From Solwaraspora sp. WMMD791 (GTDB lineage Bacteria > Actinomycetota > Actinomycetes > Mycobacteriales > Micromonosporaceae): a stretch of 64,000 nt of DNA. Position numbers and translations under genes: made by a program. The notes under the pieces were generated by a model, which was not told the origin of the DNA, did not search any database, and saw only the letters and a program-made list of their open reading frames with translations. The DNA lies in assembly GCF_029581195.1 (NCBI RefSeq), contig NZ_CP120737.1, positions 6,673,001 to 6,737,000 on the forward strand, in the 5' to 3' direction. The stretch's first letter is position 1; each line of letters opens with the position of its first letter. Shown piece after piece: positions 25,898 through 34,837 of the stretch.

Positions 25898-28834
25898 GTG
25901 CTGGTCCTGCTGATCGTCCACCTCGTGACCGCGCTGATCGCGCCGCTTCTGGTCCGCTGGTGGGGTCCGCGTGCCTGCTACCTGGTCGCCGCCGCGCCCG
26001 GTGCGGCGTTCGTCTGGGCACTGGTCAACACCTCGGCGGTACGCGACGACGGCCCGATCGAGGAAACCTACCCCTGGGTCCCGCAGTTGGGGCTCGACGT
26101 GGCCCTGCGTACCGGCACCCTGTCCTGGCTGATGGTGCTGCTCGTCGGCGGGGTCGGCGCCTTGGTGCTGATCTACTGCGCCCGCTACTTCACCGCCGAC
26201 GAGCCTGGGCTGGGCCGCTTCACCGCGGTCTTCGTCGGCTTCGCCGGAGCCATGCTCGGCCTGGTCATCGCCGACGATCTGATCCTGCTCTACATCTTCT
26301 GGGAACTGACCACGGTCCTCTCCTACCTGCTCATCGGCCATCACCCGGAGAAGCGGGCCAGCCGCCGGGCGGCCGCCCAGGCGCTGATCGTGACCACCCT
26401 CGGCGGACTCGCCATGCTGATCGGGTTCATCATGCTCGGGGAGCAGGCCGGGACGTACCGCTGGTCGCAGATCGCCGAGAGCACGCCGCCGTCCGGCGGC
26501 TACCTGGCGGCCGCGTTGGTGCTGATCCTGGTCGGCGCGTTGTCCAAGTCGGCCATCTTCCCGTTCAGCTTCTGGCTGCCCGCCGCCATGGCCGCCCCGA
26601 CGCCGGTCAGTGCCTACCTGCACGCCGCCGCCATGGTCAAGGCCGGCGTCTACCTGGTCGCGCTGCTGTCCCCGGTGTACGCGGCGAACCCGTGGTGGTA
26701 CTGGTTGATCGTCGTCACCGGCACCGCGACGATGCTGGTGGGTGGCTGGGCGGCGCTGCGCCAGACCGACCTGAAACTGCTCCTGGCCTACGGCACAGTG
26801 AGCCAGCTCGGCCTGCTGATGGTGGTCGCCGGTGCCGGCGACCGCGATCCGGCACTGGCCGGGATCACCATGCTGCTCGCACACGCCCTGTTCAAGGCCA
26901 CGCTGTTCCTGGTCGTCGGGATCGTCGACAAGTGTGCCGGTACCCGGGACCTGACCGAGTTGAGCGGGCTGGGTCGGCGGATGCCGCTCGTCGCCGGTGC
27001 CGCCGTGCTGGCCGCCGCCTCGATGGCCGGGGTGCCACCACTGCTCGGCTTCGTCGGCAAGGAGGCGGTGCTGGCGGCGTTCGCCCCGGATCCACTGGTC
27101 CTCACGTTGATCGTTCTCGGCGCGGTGCTCACCACCGCGTACAGCGCACGGTTCGTCTGGGGCGCGTTCGCCAGCAAACCCGGCCGGGCACCGACAGCGA
27201 GTACGCCGGTCGGGGCGGCCTTCGTCGTCCCGGTCGGCGTACTCGCCCTGACCGGGCTGGCCCTCGGGCCGCTGGCCGCCACCGTCGACGAGATCCTCGC
27301 GCCGTACGCCGGTCTGTTCGGACCAGGCGACTACCACCTGGCGTTGTGGCACGGGTTCACCCCCGCGTTGGGGCTGTCCCTGGTCGCGCTCGCCGCCGGC
27401 GCGGTGCTGTTCGTGCTGCGCGACCGGGTCGCGACCGTCCAGCGACGGCTGCGTGCCCCCACCGACGGGTCCACCGTGTACGCCCAGTCCACCCACGGAC
27501 TGGACCGGCTCTCGGTCGAGGTCACCGGTGCCACCCAGCGGGGTTCGCTGCCGCAGTACCTCAGCATCATCCTGCTGGTCCTGGTCGCCGTGCCCGGTGG
27601 TGCGCTGCTGGTCAACCGGCCGTGGCTGGAGCAGTGGCGGTGGTACGACACCCCGGTGCAGGTCGTGGTCGCGGCCGTGATGGTCGTCGCCGCGATCGCG
27701 ACGGTACGCGCGCAGCGTCGACTCAAGGCGGTGATCCTCGCCGGCGTCACCGGCTATGGCACCGCGCTGATGTTCGTCCTGCACGGCGCGCCGGATCTGG
27801 CGCTGACCCAGTTCCTGGTGGAGACCATCACCATCGTCGTGTTCGTGCTGGTGCTGCGTCGGCTGCCGATCTACTTCTCGGAACGACCGCTGCGGTCGAG
27901 CCGCTACGCCCGGATCGCGCTCGGGGTGGCCGTCGGCACGGTGATGGCCGGGATGGCGGCGGCAGCGGTCAGCGGCCGGGATGCCGCACCGATCTCGGAC
28001 GCCTTCCCCGAGCAGGCCGTCGAGTACGGCGGTGGGCGCAACGTCGTCAACGTGACGCTGGTCGACATCCGCGCCTGGGACACCATGGGCGAGATCTCCG
28101 TACTCGTCGTGGCCGCCACCGGCGTGGCGAGCCTGGTCTTCCTGCGGCCCCGCACCGGGCCGGGCCCGCGGCGGGCCAGTGTCGAGGCGCCGGCCGGCGG
28201 GCCGGGCCGCCGCCCGGCCAGCTCAGCCGAGCCACCGGCGGGCGGCTCGCCGGTGCGGTCCCGGCGTCAGCGCATCTGGTTGCGCGGCGGCGCCACCCAG
28301 GCACCCCGAGGCCGGTCGATCATCTTCGAGGTGATCACCAGGTTGTTGTTCCACGCGGTCCTGGTCTACTCGATCTTCCTGCTCTTCTCCGGGCACAACG
28401 CGCCCGGCGGCGGATTCGCCGGCGGCCTGGTGGCCGGCCTCGCCCTCGCTGTGCGGTACCTGGCCGGCGGGCGGTACGAACTGAACGAGGCCGCCCCGGT
28501 CGACGCCGGTCTGGTGCTCGGGGTCGGGCTGTTCCTGGCCGTCGGCGCCGGGCTCAGCCCGATCCTGGTCGGCGGCGACGTCCTGCAGAGCGCCATCGTC
28601 GACCTGTACGTGCCGGTCATCGGCAAGGTGCACCTGGTGACGTCGCTCTTCTTCGACGTCGGCGTGTACCTGATCGTGGTGGGCCTGGTCCTGGACATCC
28701 TGCGCAGCCTGGGTGCCGAGGTCGACCGCCAGATCGCCCGCTCGGCCGAACCGGACGTCGACGTCGACGACACGCCCACCAACGAGATCACCGACGGTGT
28801 CGGCGACCCCGAACCGGTCGGATCCAGGAGCTGA
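25898..28834 (+). CDS. mrpA: Mrp Na+/H+ antiporter subunit A with fused B domain
   Basis: A 978-residue multispanning protein homologous to NuoL/NuoM-type proton channels. It is the main ion-translocating subunit of the Mrp antiporter. The complex-I-like core spans about residues 1-500 (SAIFPFSFWLPAAMAAPTPVSAYLHAA is the conserved Lys/Glu-helix region). A MrpA-specific part follows to ~740. After a Pro/Gly linker an MnhB domain starts at about residue 815 (LLFHAVLVYSIFLLFSGHNAPGGGFAGG). No separate mrpB exists, so A and B are fused. GTG 25898 is chosen for GGAG at 25888-25891; homologs start at this hydrophobic VLVLLIVHL. Confidence 0.93.
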   Translation: MLVLLIVHLVTALIAPLLVRWWGPRACYLVAAAPGAAFVWALVNTSAVRDDGPIEETYPWVPQLGLDVALRTGTLSWLMVLLVGGVGALVLIYCARYFTADEPGLGRFTAVFVGFAGAMLGLVIADDLILLYIFWELTTVLSYLLIGHHPEKRASRRAAAQALIVTTLGGLAMLIGFIMLGEQAGTYRWSQIAESTPPSGGYLAAALVLILVGALSKSAIFPFSFWLPAAMAAPTPVSAYLHAAAMVKAGVYLVALLSPVYAANPWWYWLIVVTGTATMLVGGWAALRQTDLKLLLAYGTVSQLGLLMVVAGAGDRDPALAGITMLLAHALFKATLFLVVGIVDKCAGTRDLTELSGLGRRMPLVAGAAVLAAASMAGVPPLLGFVGKEAVLAAFAPDPLVLTLIVLGAVLTTAYSARFVWGAFASKPGRAPTASTPVGAAFVVPVGVLALTGLALGPLAATVDEILAPYAGLFGPGDYHLALWHGFTPALGLSLVALAAGAVLFVLRDRVATVQRRLRAPTDGSTVYAQSTHGLDRLSVEVTGATQRGSLPQYLSIILLVLVAVPGGALLVNRPWLEQWRWYDTPVQVVVAAVMVVAAIATVRAQRRLKAVILAGVTGYGTALMFVLHGAPDLALTQFLVETITIVVFVLVLRRLPIYFSERPLRSSRYARIALGVAVGTVMAGMAAAAVSGRDAAPISDAFPEQAVEYGGGRNVVNVTLVDIRAWDTMGEISVLVVAATGVASLVFLRPRTGPGPRRASVEAPAGGPGRRPASSAEPPAGGSPVRSRRQRIWLRGGATQAPRGRSIIFEVITRLLFHAVLVYSIFLLFSGHNAPGGGFAGGLVAGLALAVRYLAGGRYELNEAAPVDAGLVLGVGLFLAVGAGLSPILVGGDVLQSAIVDLYVPVIGKVHLVTSLFFDVGVYLIVVGLVLDILRSLGAEVDRQIARSAEPDVDVDDTPTNEITDGVGDPEPVGSRS

Positions 28835-28835
28835 C

Positions 28836-29321
28836 GTGACACCCAATCTCGTGCTCGTCCTCGTCGTCGGGGTGCTCTTCGCCGCCGGGGTCACGTTGCT
28901 GCTGGAACGCAGCCTCACCCGGGTGGTGCTCGGGGTGATCCTGCTCGGCAACGGCGCCAACCTGCTGATCCTGCTCGGCGGGCGGGCCGGTGGCGCACCG
29001 ATCGCCGAGGTCACCCCGCAGGAGGAGATGAGCGATCCGCTGCCCCAGGCGCTCATCCTCACCGCGATCGTGATCACCCTCGGACTGACCGCCTTCCTGC
29101 TCGCGATGGCGTACCGCAGTTGGCTGCTCTTCGGCCACGACGAGGTCCAAGACGACCTGGAGGACCGCCAGATCATGCAGCGGGCCGTCGCCGACCAGGG
29201 CCCCAACGCCGACGACGACGCCGAGGACGACGAGGACGACGACACCGACCCGATCGACGCCATCGGCGCGCCACGCCAGTCCCCGGCCCGCGCCGGCGAC
29301 CTCGAAGGGAGCGGCAAGTGA
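28836..29321 (+). CDS. mrpC: Mrp antiporter subunit C (NuoK-like)
   Basis: A 161-residue protein with three membrane helices (about residues 4-22, 28-48 and 68-92), homologous to NuoK. It is recognised by LLLERSLTRVVLGVILLGNGANLLIL and PLPQALILTAIVI. The C-terminal ~60 residues form a very acidic cytoplasmic tail (DDDAEDDEDDDTDPIDA) longer than usual for MrpC. The GTG follows CCAGGAG by five bases and lies one base after the mrpA stop. It overlaps mrpD by four bases. Confidence 0.92.
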   Translation: MTPNLVLVLVVGVLFAAGVTLLLERSLTRVVLGVILLGNGANLLILLGGRAGGAPIAEVTPQEEMSDPLPQALILTAIVITLGLTAFLLAMAYRSWLLFGHDEVQDDLEDRQIMQRAVADQGPNADDDAEDDEDDDTDPIDAIGAPRQSPARAGDLEGSGK

Positions 29322-31015
29322 CGTTTCTGGTGCCCCTGCCGGTGATCCTGCCGCTGCTCGGTGCGGGAATCACCCTGGTGCTGGCCCGTCACCCGCGGGC
29401 ACAGCGGACCACCAGCGTCGCCGTCCTCACCGTCACCTTCGGGGTGGCGCTGGCCCTGCTGGTCACCGCGCATCTGAACGGGCCGCAGGTGGTCCTGGTG
29501 GGCGGCTGGCCGGCACCCCTGGGCATCGCGTTGGTCGCCGACCAGCTCGCCGCGCTGATGCTGGTCGTCTCCACCGCCGTGACGCTGTGCGTGCTGCTCT
29601 ACTCGATCGGCGAAGGCCGGGCCGATGGCAGGGAGAGCACACCGGTGGCCATCTACCACCCCACGTACCTGATCCTGACCGCCGGGGTGACCAACGCATT
29701 CCTCTCCGGCGACCTGTTCAACCTGTACGTCGGTTTCGAGATTCTGCTCGGGGCCAGCTACGTGCTGCTGACCCTCGGCGGCACGGAGGTACGGATCCGA
29801 GCCGGTACGACGTACGTGGTGGTCAGCATCCTGTCGTCGGTGATCTTCCTGACCGCGATCGGGCTGATCTACGCCGCCACCGGCACGGTGAACCTCGCCC
29901 AGCTGGCCGCGCGGCTCGACGGTCTGCCCGACGATCTGCGGCTTGTGCTGCAGCTGATGCTGCTGCTGGCGTTCGGAATCAAGGCTGCGGTGTTCCCGCT
30001 GTCGGCCTGGCTGCCGGACAGCTATCCGACCGCGCCGGCCCCGGTCACCGCCGTCTTCGCCGGTCTGTTGACCAAGGTCGGTGTGTACGCGATCATCCGT
30101 ACCGAGACCCTGCTGTTCCCCGGCGGACGCACCCGGGACATGCTGCTGGTGGTCGCCCTGCTGACGATGGTGGTCGGCATCCTGGGTGCGGTCGCCCAGT
30201 CCGACATCAAACGGCTGCTGTCGTTCACCCTGGTCAGCCACATCGGCTACATGCTGTTCGGAGTGGCGCTCGGCACCGCCGCCGGGCTGGCCGCGGCGAT
30301 CTTCTACGTGGTGCACCACATCACTATCCAGACCACCCTGTTCCTGGCGACGGGACTGGTGGAACGCCGGGGCGGCAGCACCAACCTGGAACGCCTCGGC
30401 GGGCTGGCCCGCGCGGCACCGTTGCTCGCCGTACTGTTCTTCCTGCCGGCGTTGAACCTGGCCGGGATTCCCCCTTTCTCCGGGTTCCTCGGCAAGCTCG
30501 GCCTGCTGCAGGCCGGCGTCGCCGACGGTGGCCCGCTGGCCTGGGCGCTGGTCGCCGGCGGCACGGTGACCAGCCTGCTCACCCTGTACGCGGTGACCCG
30601 GGTGTGGAACCTGGCGTTCTGGCGCAAGCCGGCGCCGGACGCCGTACCCGGTGACGCCCAGTCCGAGGCCGAACCGCTGGCGGGCAGCGCCCGGCAGGAC
30701 ACATCGGCGGGCGGCCCGACCGCCACACCGTCGGGTACGTCGACCGCCACGTCGCCAGGTACGTCGACCGCCACGTCGGTCGCGGTCCGGGTGCCATCGA
30801 CCGATTCGGACTCCACGCCACTCGCGGCGGGCGGTCCCGGGGCGGTCGAGCCGATGCCTCCGTTGCTGGTCGGCGCGACGACCGCCCTGGTCGTCCTCGG
30901 TCTGGCGTTGACGGTGCTGGCCGGGCCGCTGTTCCAGATCAGCACCGAAGCGGCGGCGAACCTGGTCGACCGGACCCCGTACGTCGAAGCCGTCTTCCCG
31001 CAGGGAGCCCCATGA
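29318..31015 (+). CDS. mrpD: Mrp antiporter subunit D (NuoM/N-like)
   Basis: A 565-residue multispanning subunit, related to NuoM/NuoN, that works with MrpA in ion exchange. Conserved signatures include FGIKAAVFPLSAWLPDSYPTAPAPVTAVF and LLSFTLVSHIGYMLFG. Between the last two helices there is a long Thr/Ser/Gly-rich loop (about residues 447-500, TATPSGTSTATSPGTSTATS) encoded by a direct DNA repeat near 30735-30780. The GTG start overlaps the mrpC stop (GTGA), and the gene overlaps mrpE by four bases. Confidence 0.93.
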   Translation: MTFLVPLPVILPLLGAGITLVLARHPRAQRTTSVAVLTVTFGVALALLVTAHLNGPQVVLVGGWPAPLGIALVADQLAALMLVVSTAVTLCVLLYSIGEGRADGRESTPVAIYHPTYLILTAGVTNAFLSGDLFNLYVGFEILLGASYVLLTLGGTEVRIRAGTTYVVVSILSSVIFLTAIGLIYAATGTVNLAQLAARLDGLPDDLRLVLQLMLLLAFGIKAAVFPLSAWLPDSYPTAPAPVTAVFAGLLTKVGVYAIIRTETLLFPGGRTRDMLLVVALLTMVVGILGAVAQSDIKRLLSFTLVSHIGYMLFGVALGTAAGLAAAIFYVVHHITIQTTLFLATGLVERRGGSTNLERLGGLARAAPLLAVLFFLPALNLAGIPPFSGFLGKLGLLQAGVADGGPLAWALVAGGTVTSLLTLYAVTRVWNLAFWRKPAPDAVPGDAQSEAEPLAGSARQDTSAGGPTATPSGTSTATSPGTSTATSVAVRVPSTDSDSTPLAAGGPGAVEPMPPLLVGATTALVVLGLALTVLAGPLFQISTEAAANLVDRTPYVEAVFPQGAP

Positions 31016-31578
31016 GTCCCGTCACCAAGGCCGCCCGGTGGCGTAGCCAACTGATCGCCGTCGCCGCGTTGGTCGCGCTCTGGAACCTGTTCTACGGTGA
31101 CCTGTCGGTCGGCAACCTGATCGGTGGCACCCTGGTCGCGCTGGTGGTGATCACGGTGTTCCCGTTGCCGCCGGTGGCTTTCGAAGGGCGGATCCGGCCG
31201 CTGGCCGTACTGCGCTTCCTCGGTCGGTTCCTCGTCGACCTCTTCGTGGCCAGCGCCCAGGTGGCCTGGACCGCCGTCCGCTTCGGCCACGTGCCGCGCA
31301 GCGCGGTGATCGCGGTCCGGTTGCGGGTCCGGACGGATCTGAATCTGACCCTGACGGCGGAGGCGCTGTCGCTCGTGCCCGGCAGCCTGGTCGCCGAGGC
31401 CGACCCGGCCAGCGGCACGCTCTACGTCCACGTGCTCGACGTACGCGACGCGCGCGACGTCGAACGGGCCCGGGAGAAGGTGCTCGCGTTGGAGGCCCGG
31501 ATCGTGCGCGCGGTCGGCTCGGCCGACGAGGTCCGCCAACTCGACCTGCCGGCACCGGCGAGAGGAGAGGTCGCATGA
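31012..31578 (+). CDS. mrpE: Mrp antiporter subunit E
   Basis: A 188-residue MnhE protein with two N-terminal membrane segments (about residues 15-55), the conserved interior LRFLGRFLVDLFVASAQVAW, and a soluble C-terminal domain (VDLFVAS, SLVPGSLVAEADPASGTLYVHVLD). It overlaps mrpD and mrpF by ATGA junctions, so the five-gene tail of the operon is translationally coupled. Confidence 0.92.
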   Translation: MSPVTKAARWRSQLIAVAALVALWNLFYGDLSVGNLIGGTLVALVVITVFPLPPVAFEGRIRPLAVLRFLGRFLVDLFVASAQVAWTAVRFGHVPRSAVIAVRLRVRTDLNLTLTAEALSLVPGSLVAEADPASGTLYVHVLDVRDARDVERAREKVLALEARIVRAVGSADEVRQLDLPAPARGEVA

Positions 31579-31868
31579 GCGCGGTCGCCGTCATGGTCGC
31601 CGTCGCGTTGGGTACGGCGGCCCTGTTGGCCGTCGGCCGGATCATCCGTGGCCCGTCCCTGCTGGACCGGGTCGTGGCCGCCGAGGTACTGATCGCGATC
31701 ATCGTCGGCGGGATCGCCGCCGAGGCCGCCATCAACCAGCACGCCACCACCCTGCCGGTGCTGGTGGTGTTGTCGCTGCTCGGCTTCGTCGGCACGGTGA
31801 GCATCGTCCGGTTCGTGGCGGCCCGCTCGGCGGCGGTCGCGGCGGCCGAGCGTCGGGAGGAACAGTGA
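31575..31868 (+). CDS. mrpF: Mrp antiporter subunit F
   Basis: A 97-residue MrpF/PhaF protein with three membrane helices and the signature RIIRGPSLLDRVVAAEVLIAIIVGGIA, followed by LVVLSLLGFVGTVSIVRF. The ATG overlaps the mrpE stop and its own stop overlaps mrpG by four bases. Confidence 0.92.
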   Translation: MSAVAVMVAVALGTAALLAVGRIIRGPSLLDRVVAAEVLIAIIVGGIAAEAAINQHATTLPVLVVLSLLGFVGTVSIVRFVAARSAAVAAAERREEQ

Positions 31869-32224
31869 CCGCTGTCATGACCGTCCTGTCCGGGGTGTTC
31901 CTGATCGGGGGTGCGCTGCTCAGCGTGGCGGCCGCCATCGGTCTGCTGCGGTTTCCCGACGTCGCCTCGCGGATGCACGCCGCGACCAAGCCTCAGGTGC
32001 TGGGTCTGCTGCTGATGCTCTCCGGCCTGGCGCTGCGGTTGTCCAGCGGTACGGAACTGGCCACCCTGGTGCTGGTGGCGGTCTTCCAGATGATGACCGC
32101 GCCGGTCGCGGCCCACATCATCTGCCGGGCCGCCTACCGGGCCGACCTGATGCGGCGGGACCTGCTGATCGTCGATGAGGCGGCCGGGATCCACGACGAG
32201 ACGCCGGGCCGTCAGCCCAGCTGA
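31865..32224 (+). CDS. mrpG: Mrp antiporter subunit G
   Basis: A 119-residue MnhG protein with three membrane helices and the signatures AAIGLLRFPDVASRMHAATKPQ and TAPVAAHIICRAAYRAD. It completes the Mrp set: A with fused B, then C to G. Group 2-like Mrp systems keep pH and Na+ homeostasis; the exact ion preference is not readable. The operon ends here; a new promoter follows 18 bases later. Confidence 0.92.
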   Translation: MTAVMTVLSGVFLIGGALLSVAAAIGLLRFPDVASRMHAATKPQVLGLLLMLSGLALRLSSGTELATLVLVAVFQMMTAPVAAHIICRAAYRADLMRRDLLIVDEAAGIHDETPGRQPS

Positions 32225-32242
32225 ACCGGGTCGATTCAGCTA

Positions 32243-32257
32243 TATAATCCCGCCATG
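32243..32257 (+). promoter_or_regulatory. TATAAT box with leaderless start
   Basis: A perfect TATAAT (32243-32248, within TATATAAT) is followed by six bases and ATG at 32255. The transcript should begin at or next to that ATG. It is the strongest -10 box I saw in the window. Confidence 0.65.
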
Positions 32258-32359
32258 ACCGACGCTCCTGCCCAGGAGGGCAGCAGTAGCGAGCCGGGTG
32301 AGACCCGGCTGCCGTTGTCCCCGTCGCCGGTCGGCGGAGCGCTGAGTCGCCTGTGCTGA
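32255..32359 (+). CDS. 34-residue ORF coupled to the first CNNM gene
   Basis: Short frame MTDAPAQEGSSSEPGETRLP... ending GGALSRLC, rich in Ser, Pro and Glu and with no hydrophobic segment. It starts six bases after a perfect TATAAT and its end overlaps the GTG of the next gene by seven bases (GTGCTGA), so ribosomes finishing it could re-initiate on the CNNM gene, which has no clear ribosome-binding site of its own. It may be a leader peptide that controls expression. An alternative is a degraded N-terminal extension. No homolog is known to me. Confidence 0.5.
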   Translation: MTDAPAQEGSSSEPGETRLPLSPSPVGGALSRLC

Positions 32360-33690
32360 TCGCCTTCGGTCTGTTGCTGATCGTCGTTCTGACCGTGGCG
32401 ACGGGCTACTTCGTCGCTCAGGAGTTCGGGTACGTCGCCGTCGACCGGGGCCGGCTTCGGACTCTGGCCGACCAGGGCGACCAGGCGGCGGCCCGGGCGC
32501 TGCGGGTGACCAGCCGGCTGTCGTTCATGCTCTCCGGTGCCCAACTGGGCATCACGGTGACCGCCCTGCTGGTCGGCTACGTGGCCGAGCCGTACCTCGG
32601 CGCCGGCCTGTCCGAGCTGCTCGGCGGGGTCGGCGTACCGGCGGCCGCCAGCCTGACCCTGTCCGTCGCCCTCGCGTTGGTCATCTCCACGGTGGTGCAG
32701 ATGGTCCTCGGCGAGCTGGCGCCGAAGAATCTCGCCCTGGCCCGCGCCGAATCGCTGGCCCGGGCACTGAGCCGGTCGACGTTGATCTACCTCGCGGTCG
32801 CCGGGCCGCTCATCCGGATGTTCGACATCGCCGCCAACCGGCTGCTGCGCCGGGTCGGCATCGACCCGATCGAGGAGCTGCCCAGCGGCGCCACCGCCGA
32901 GGACCTCGGCCAGATCATCGCCGAGTCACGCCAGGAGGGGCACCTCGACTCGGCGATGTCGACACTGCTCGACCGGGGGCTGCACTTCCGGCAGCTCACC
33001 GCCGGGGAGGCGATGGTGCCCCGGGTCGACGTGCACACCGTACGGGTCGACGCCCCGGTCACCGATCTGGTCGAGCTGCTGGCCACCGGCCATTCCCGGT
33101 TCCCCGTCCACGGCTCCGACGGCGTCGACGACGTCGTCGGGATCGCCAGCATCGCCGACGTGCTCACCGTCGCGCCGCCCGAGCGCGCGAGCACCACGGT
33201 CGCCGCCGTGATGGTCCCGCCGCTGCTGGTGCCGGAGACCCTGCCGCTGCCCGCCGTGCTGGACCGGCTGCGCAAGGGCCACCGGCAGCTGGCCTGCGTG
33301 GTCGACGAGTACGGCGGGTTCGCCGGGGTGATCAGCCTGGAGGACATCGCCGAGGAACTGGTCGGGCCGATCCGCGACGAGGACGACCCGGAGGAGCCCA
33401 CGCCGACCCGGCAGGCCGACGGGTCCTGGCTGGTGCCCGCCCGGTGGCGCATCGACGAGGTCGCCGACACCACCGGCATCGGCCTGCCGACCGCCCCGGA
33501 GTACGACACCCTCTCCGGCCTGGTGATGCGGGAGCTGGGCCGGGTGCCCGAGGTCGGTGACCGGATCTCGATCGATCTCGACGAGGCGACCACCGGCAAC
33601 GGCCACCGGGCCGGCCAGCGGGCGGTGCTGCACGTGCTGACCGTGGACCGGCACGTCCCGGACTCGGTGCGGGTGGAGGTGATCGGATGA
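32353..33690 (+). CDS. CNNM/CorC-type membrane protein (hemolysin-family), first of two
   Basis: A 445-residue protein with an N-terminal DUF21 (CNNM) domain of about four membrane segments (residues 1-190), a CBS pair at about 205-330 (AGEAMVPRVDVHTVRV, VVDEYGGFAGVISLEDIAEELVG) and a C-terminal CorC/HlyC transporter-associated domain (about 345-435). Family members are linked to Mg2+/Co2+ efflux or homeostasis; the name hemolysin is historical. The GTG lies inside the end of the 34-codon ORF, and the stop overlaps the second CNNM gene by ATGA. Confidence 0.9.
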   Translation: MLIAFGLLLIVVLTVATGYFVAQEFGYVAVDRGRLRTLADQGDQAAARALRVTSRLSFMLSGAQLGITVTALLVGYVAEPYLGAGLSELLGGVGVPAAASLTLSVALALVISTVVQMVLGELAPKNLALARAESLARALSRSTLIYLAVAGPLIRMFDIAANRLLRRVGIDPIEELPSGATAEDLGQIIAESRQEGHLDSAMSTLLDRGLHFRQLTAGEAMVPRVDVHTVRVDAPVTDLVELLATGHSRFPVHGSDGVDDVVGIASIADVLTVAPPERASTTVAAVMVPPLLVPETLPLPAVLDRLRKGHRQLACVVDEYGGFAGVISLEDIAEELVGPIRDEDDPEEPTPTRQADGSWLVPARWRIDEVADTTGIGLPTAPEYDTLSGLVMRELGRVPEVGDRISIDLDEATTGNGHRAGQRAVLHVLTVDRHVPDSVRVEVIG

Positions 33691-34751
33691 GCACCGGCTG
33701 GGCGCTGCTGACCTCCGTACTGCTGTTGGCGCTGAACGGGTTCTTCGTGGCCGCCGAGTTCGCGTTGGTGGCGAGCAAGCGGTACCGGCTGGAGCAGGCG
33801 GCGGCGACCGGGTCGCGGGCCGCGCGGGCCGCCGTCGACGGCTCACGGGAGTTGTCGCTGATGCTCGCCGGGGCCCAGTTGGGCATCACGGTCTGCACCC
33901 TGGGCCTGGGGGCGCTGGCCGAGCCGGCGGTGGAGCGGCTGGTCGCGCCCTGGCTGGAAGCGGCCGGTCTGCCGTACGCCGCCAGTCACCTGATCGCGTT
34001 CCTGTTCGCTCTGGCGCTGGTGGTCTTCCTGCACCTGGTGGTGGGGGAGATGGCACCGAAGTCGTGGGCGATCACCCATCCCGAGCGGTCCGCGCTGCTG
34101 CTGGCCCTGCCGTTCCGGGCCTTTGCCCGGGTCTCCCGGCCGATCCTGTTCGGACTGAACGCGATCGCCAACGCCGTACTGCGGGTGTTCCGGGTCGAGC
34201 CGCAGGACCAGCTGGCCCAGGTGCACGGCCCGGAGGAACTGCGGATCCTGCTGGAGCAGTCCCGTGAGCACGGACTGCTCCCGCCGGACCAGCATGAACT
34301 GCTGGCCAAGATGCTCCAGCTGGAGCGGATCACGGTGCGCGACGTGATGCAGCCGGTGGACCAGGTCGTCGCCGTGTCCCGCACGGACACCGCCGAGCAG
34401 GTCGAGTCGGCGTCGCGGGGCAGCGGTCGGTCCCGGCTGGTCGTCGCCGGCGACGCCGGGGACCTGATCGGCATCGTGCACGTACGGGACGCGGTGCTGG
34501 CCAACGCCAGCGGTGGGGCCGCGACGGCGGAGGCGCTGATGAGCCGGCCGTTCACCCTGCCGGCGACCGCCACGGTGACCGAGGCGGTCGCCGCGATGCG
34601 CGCCGACCAGGTGCAGCTGGCACTGGTCACCAACGGCGCGGGCACCGACCGGCCGGTCGGGTTCGTGGCGTTGGAGGATCTGCTGGAGGAGGTCATCGGC
34701 GAGTTCGACGACGAGACGGACACCGCTGCCCGGGGGCGCCGGCTGCGCTGA
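33687..34751 (+). CDS. CNNM-type membrane protein, second of two
   Basis: A 354-residue paralog of the preceding gene: a DUF21 membrane domain (LNGFFVAAEFALVASKRYRLEQ), then a CBS pair (RDVMQPVDQVVAVSRTD, GFVALEDLLEEVIGEFDDE). It ends soon after the CBS domain and lacks the CorC/HlyC domain. Tandem long and short CNNM genes with overlapping ends are common in actinobacteria, which suggests a heteromeric Mg2+-linked transporter (inference). Confidence 0.9.
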   Translation: MSTGWALLTSVLLLALNGFFVAAEFALVASKRYRLEQAAATGSRAARAAVDGSRELSLMLAGAQLGITVCTLGLGALAEPAVERLVAPWLEAAGLPYAASHLIAFLFALALVVFLHLVVGEMAPKSWAITHPERSALLLALPFRAFARVSRPILFGLNAIANAVLRVFRVEPQDQLAQVHGPEELRILLEQSREHGLLPPDQHELLAKMLQLERITVRDVMQPVDQVVAVSRTDTAEQVESASRGSGRSRLVVAGDAGDLIGIVHVRDAVLANASGGAATAEALMSRPFTLPATATVTEAVAAMRADQVQLALVTNGAGTDRPVGFVALEDLLEEVIGEFDDETDTAARGRRLR

Positions 34752-34770
34752 CCCCGCCAGCGCAGGCGGG

Positions 34771-34837
34771 TCAGGCCGCGCCGGCGCTGGCCGGGTGCCG
34801 GTCGGTGGACGAGGCGTCAGGCCGCGCCGGCGCTGGC
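34771..34837. repeat. 21-base direct repeat spanning the lysE stop
   Basis: TCAGGCCGCGCCGGCGCTGG plus one further C occurs at 34771-34791 and again at 34817-34837. The second copy contains the end and stop codon of the minus-strand LysE gene. The first lies just downstream of it. Confidence 0.85.

Noticed and set aside
25037-27784. 915-codon open frame antisense to mrpA
   Set aside because: Same artefact; Gln/Asp/Gly-rich shadow with no family resemblance.
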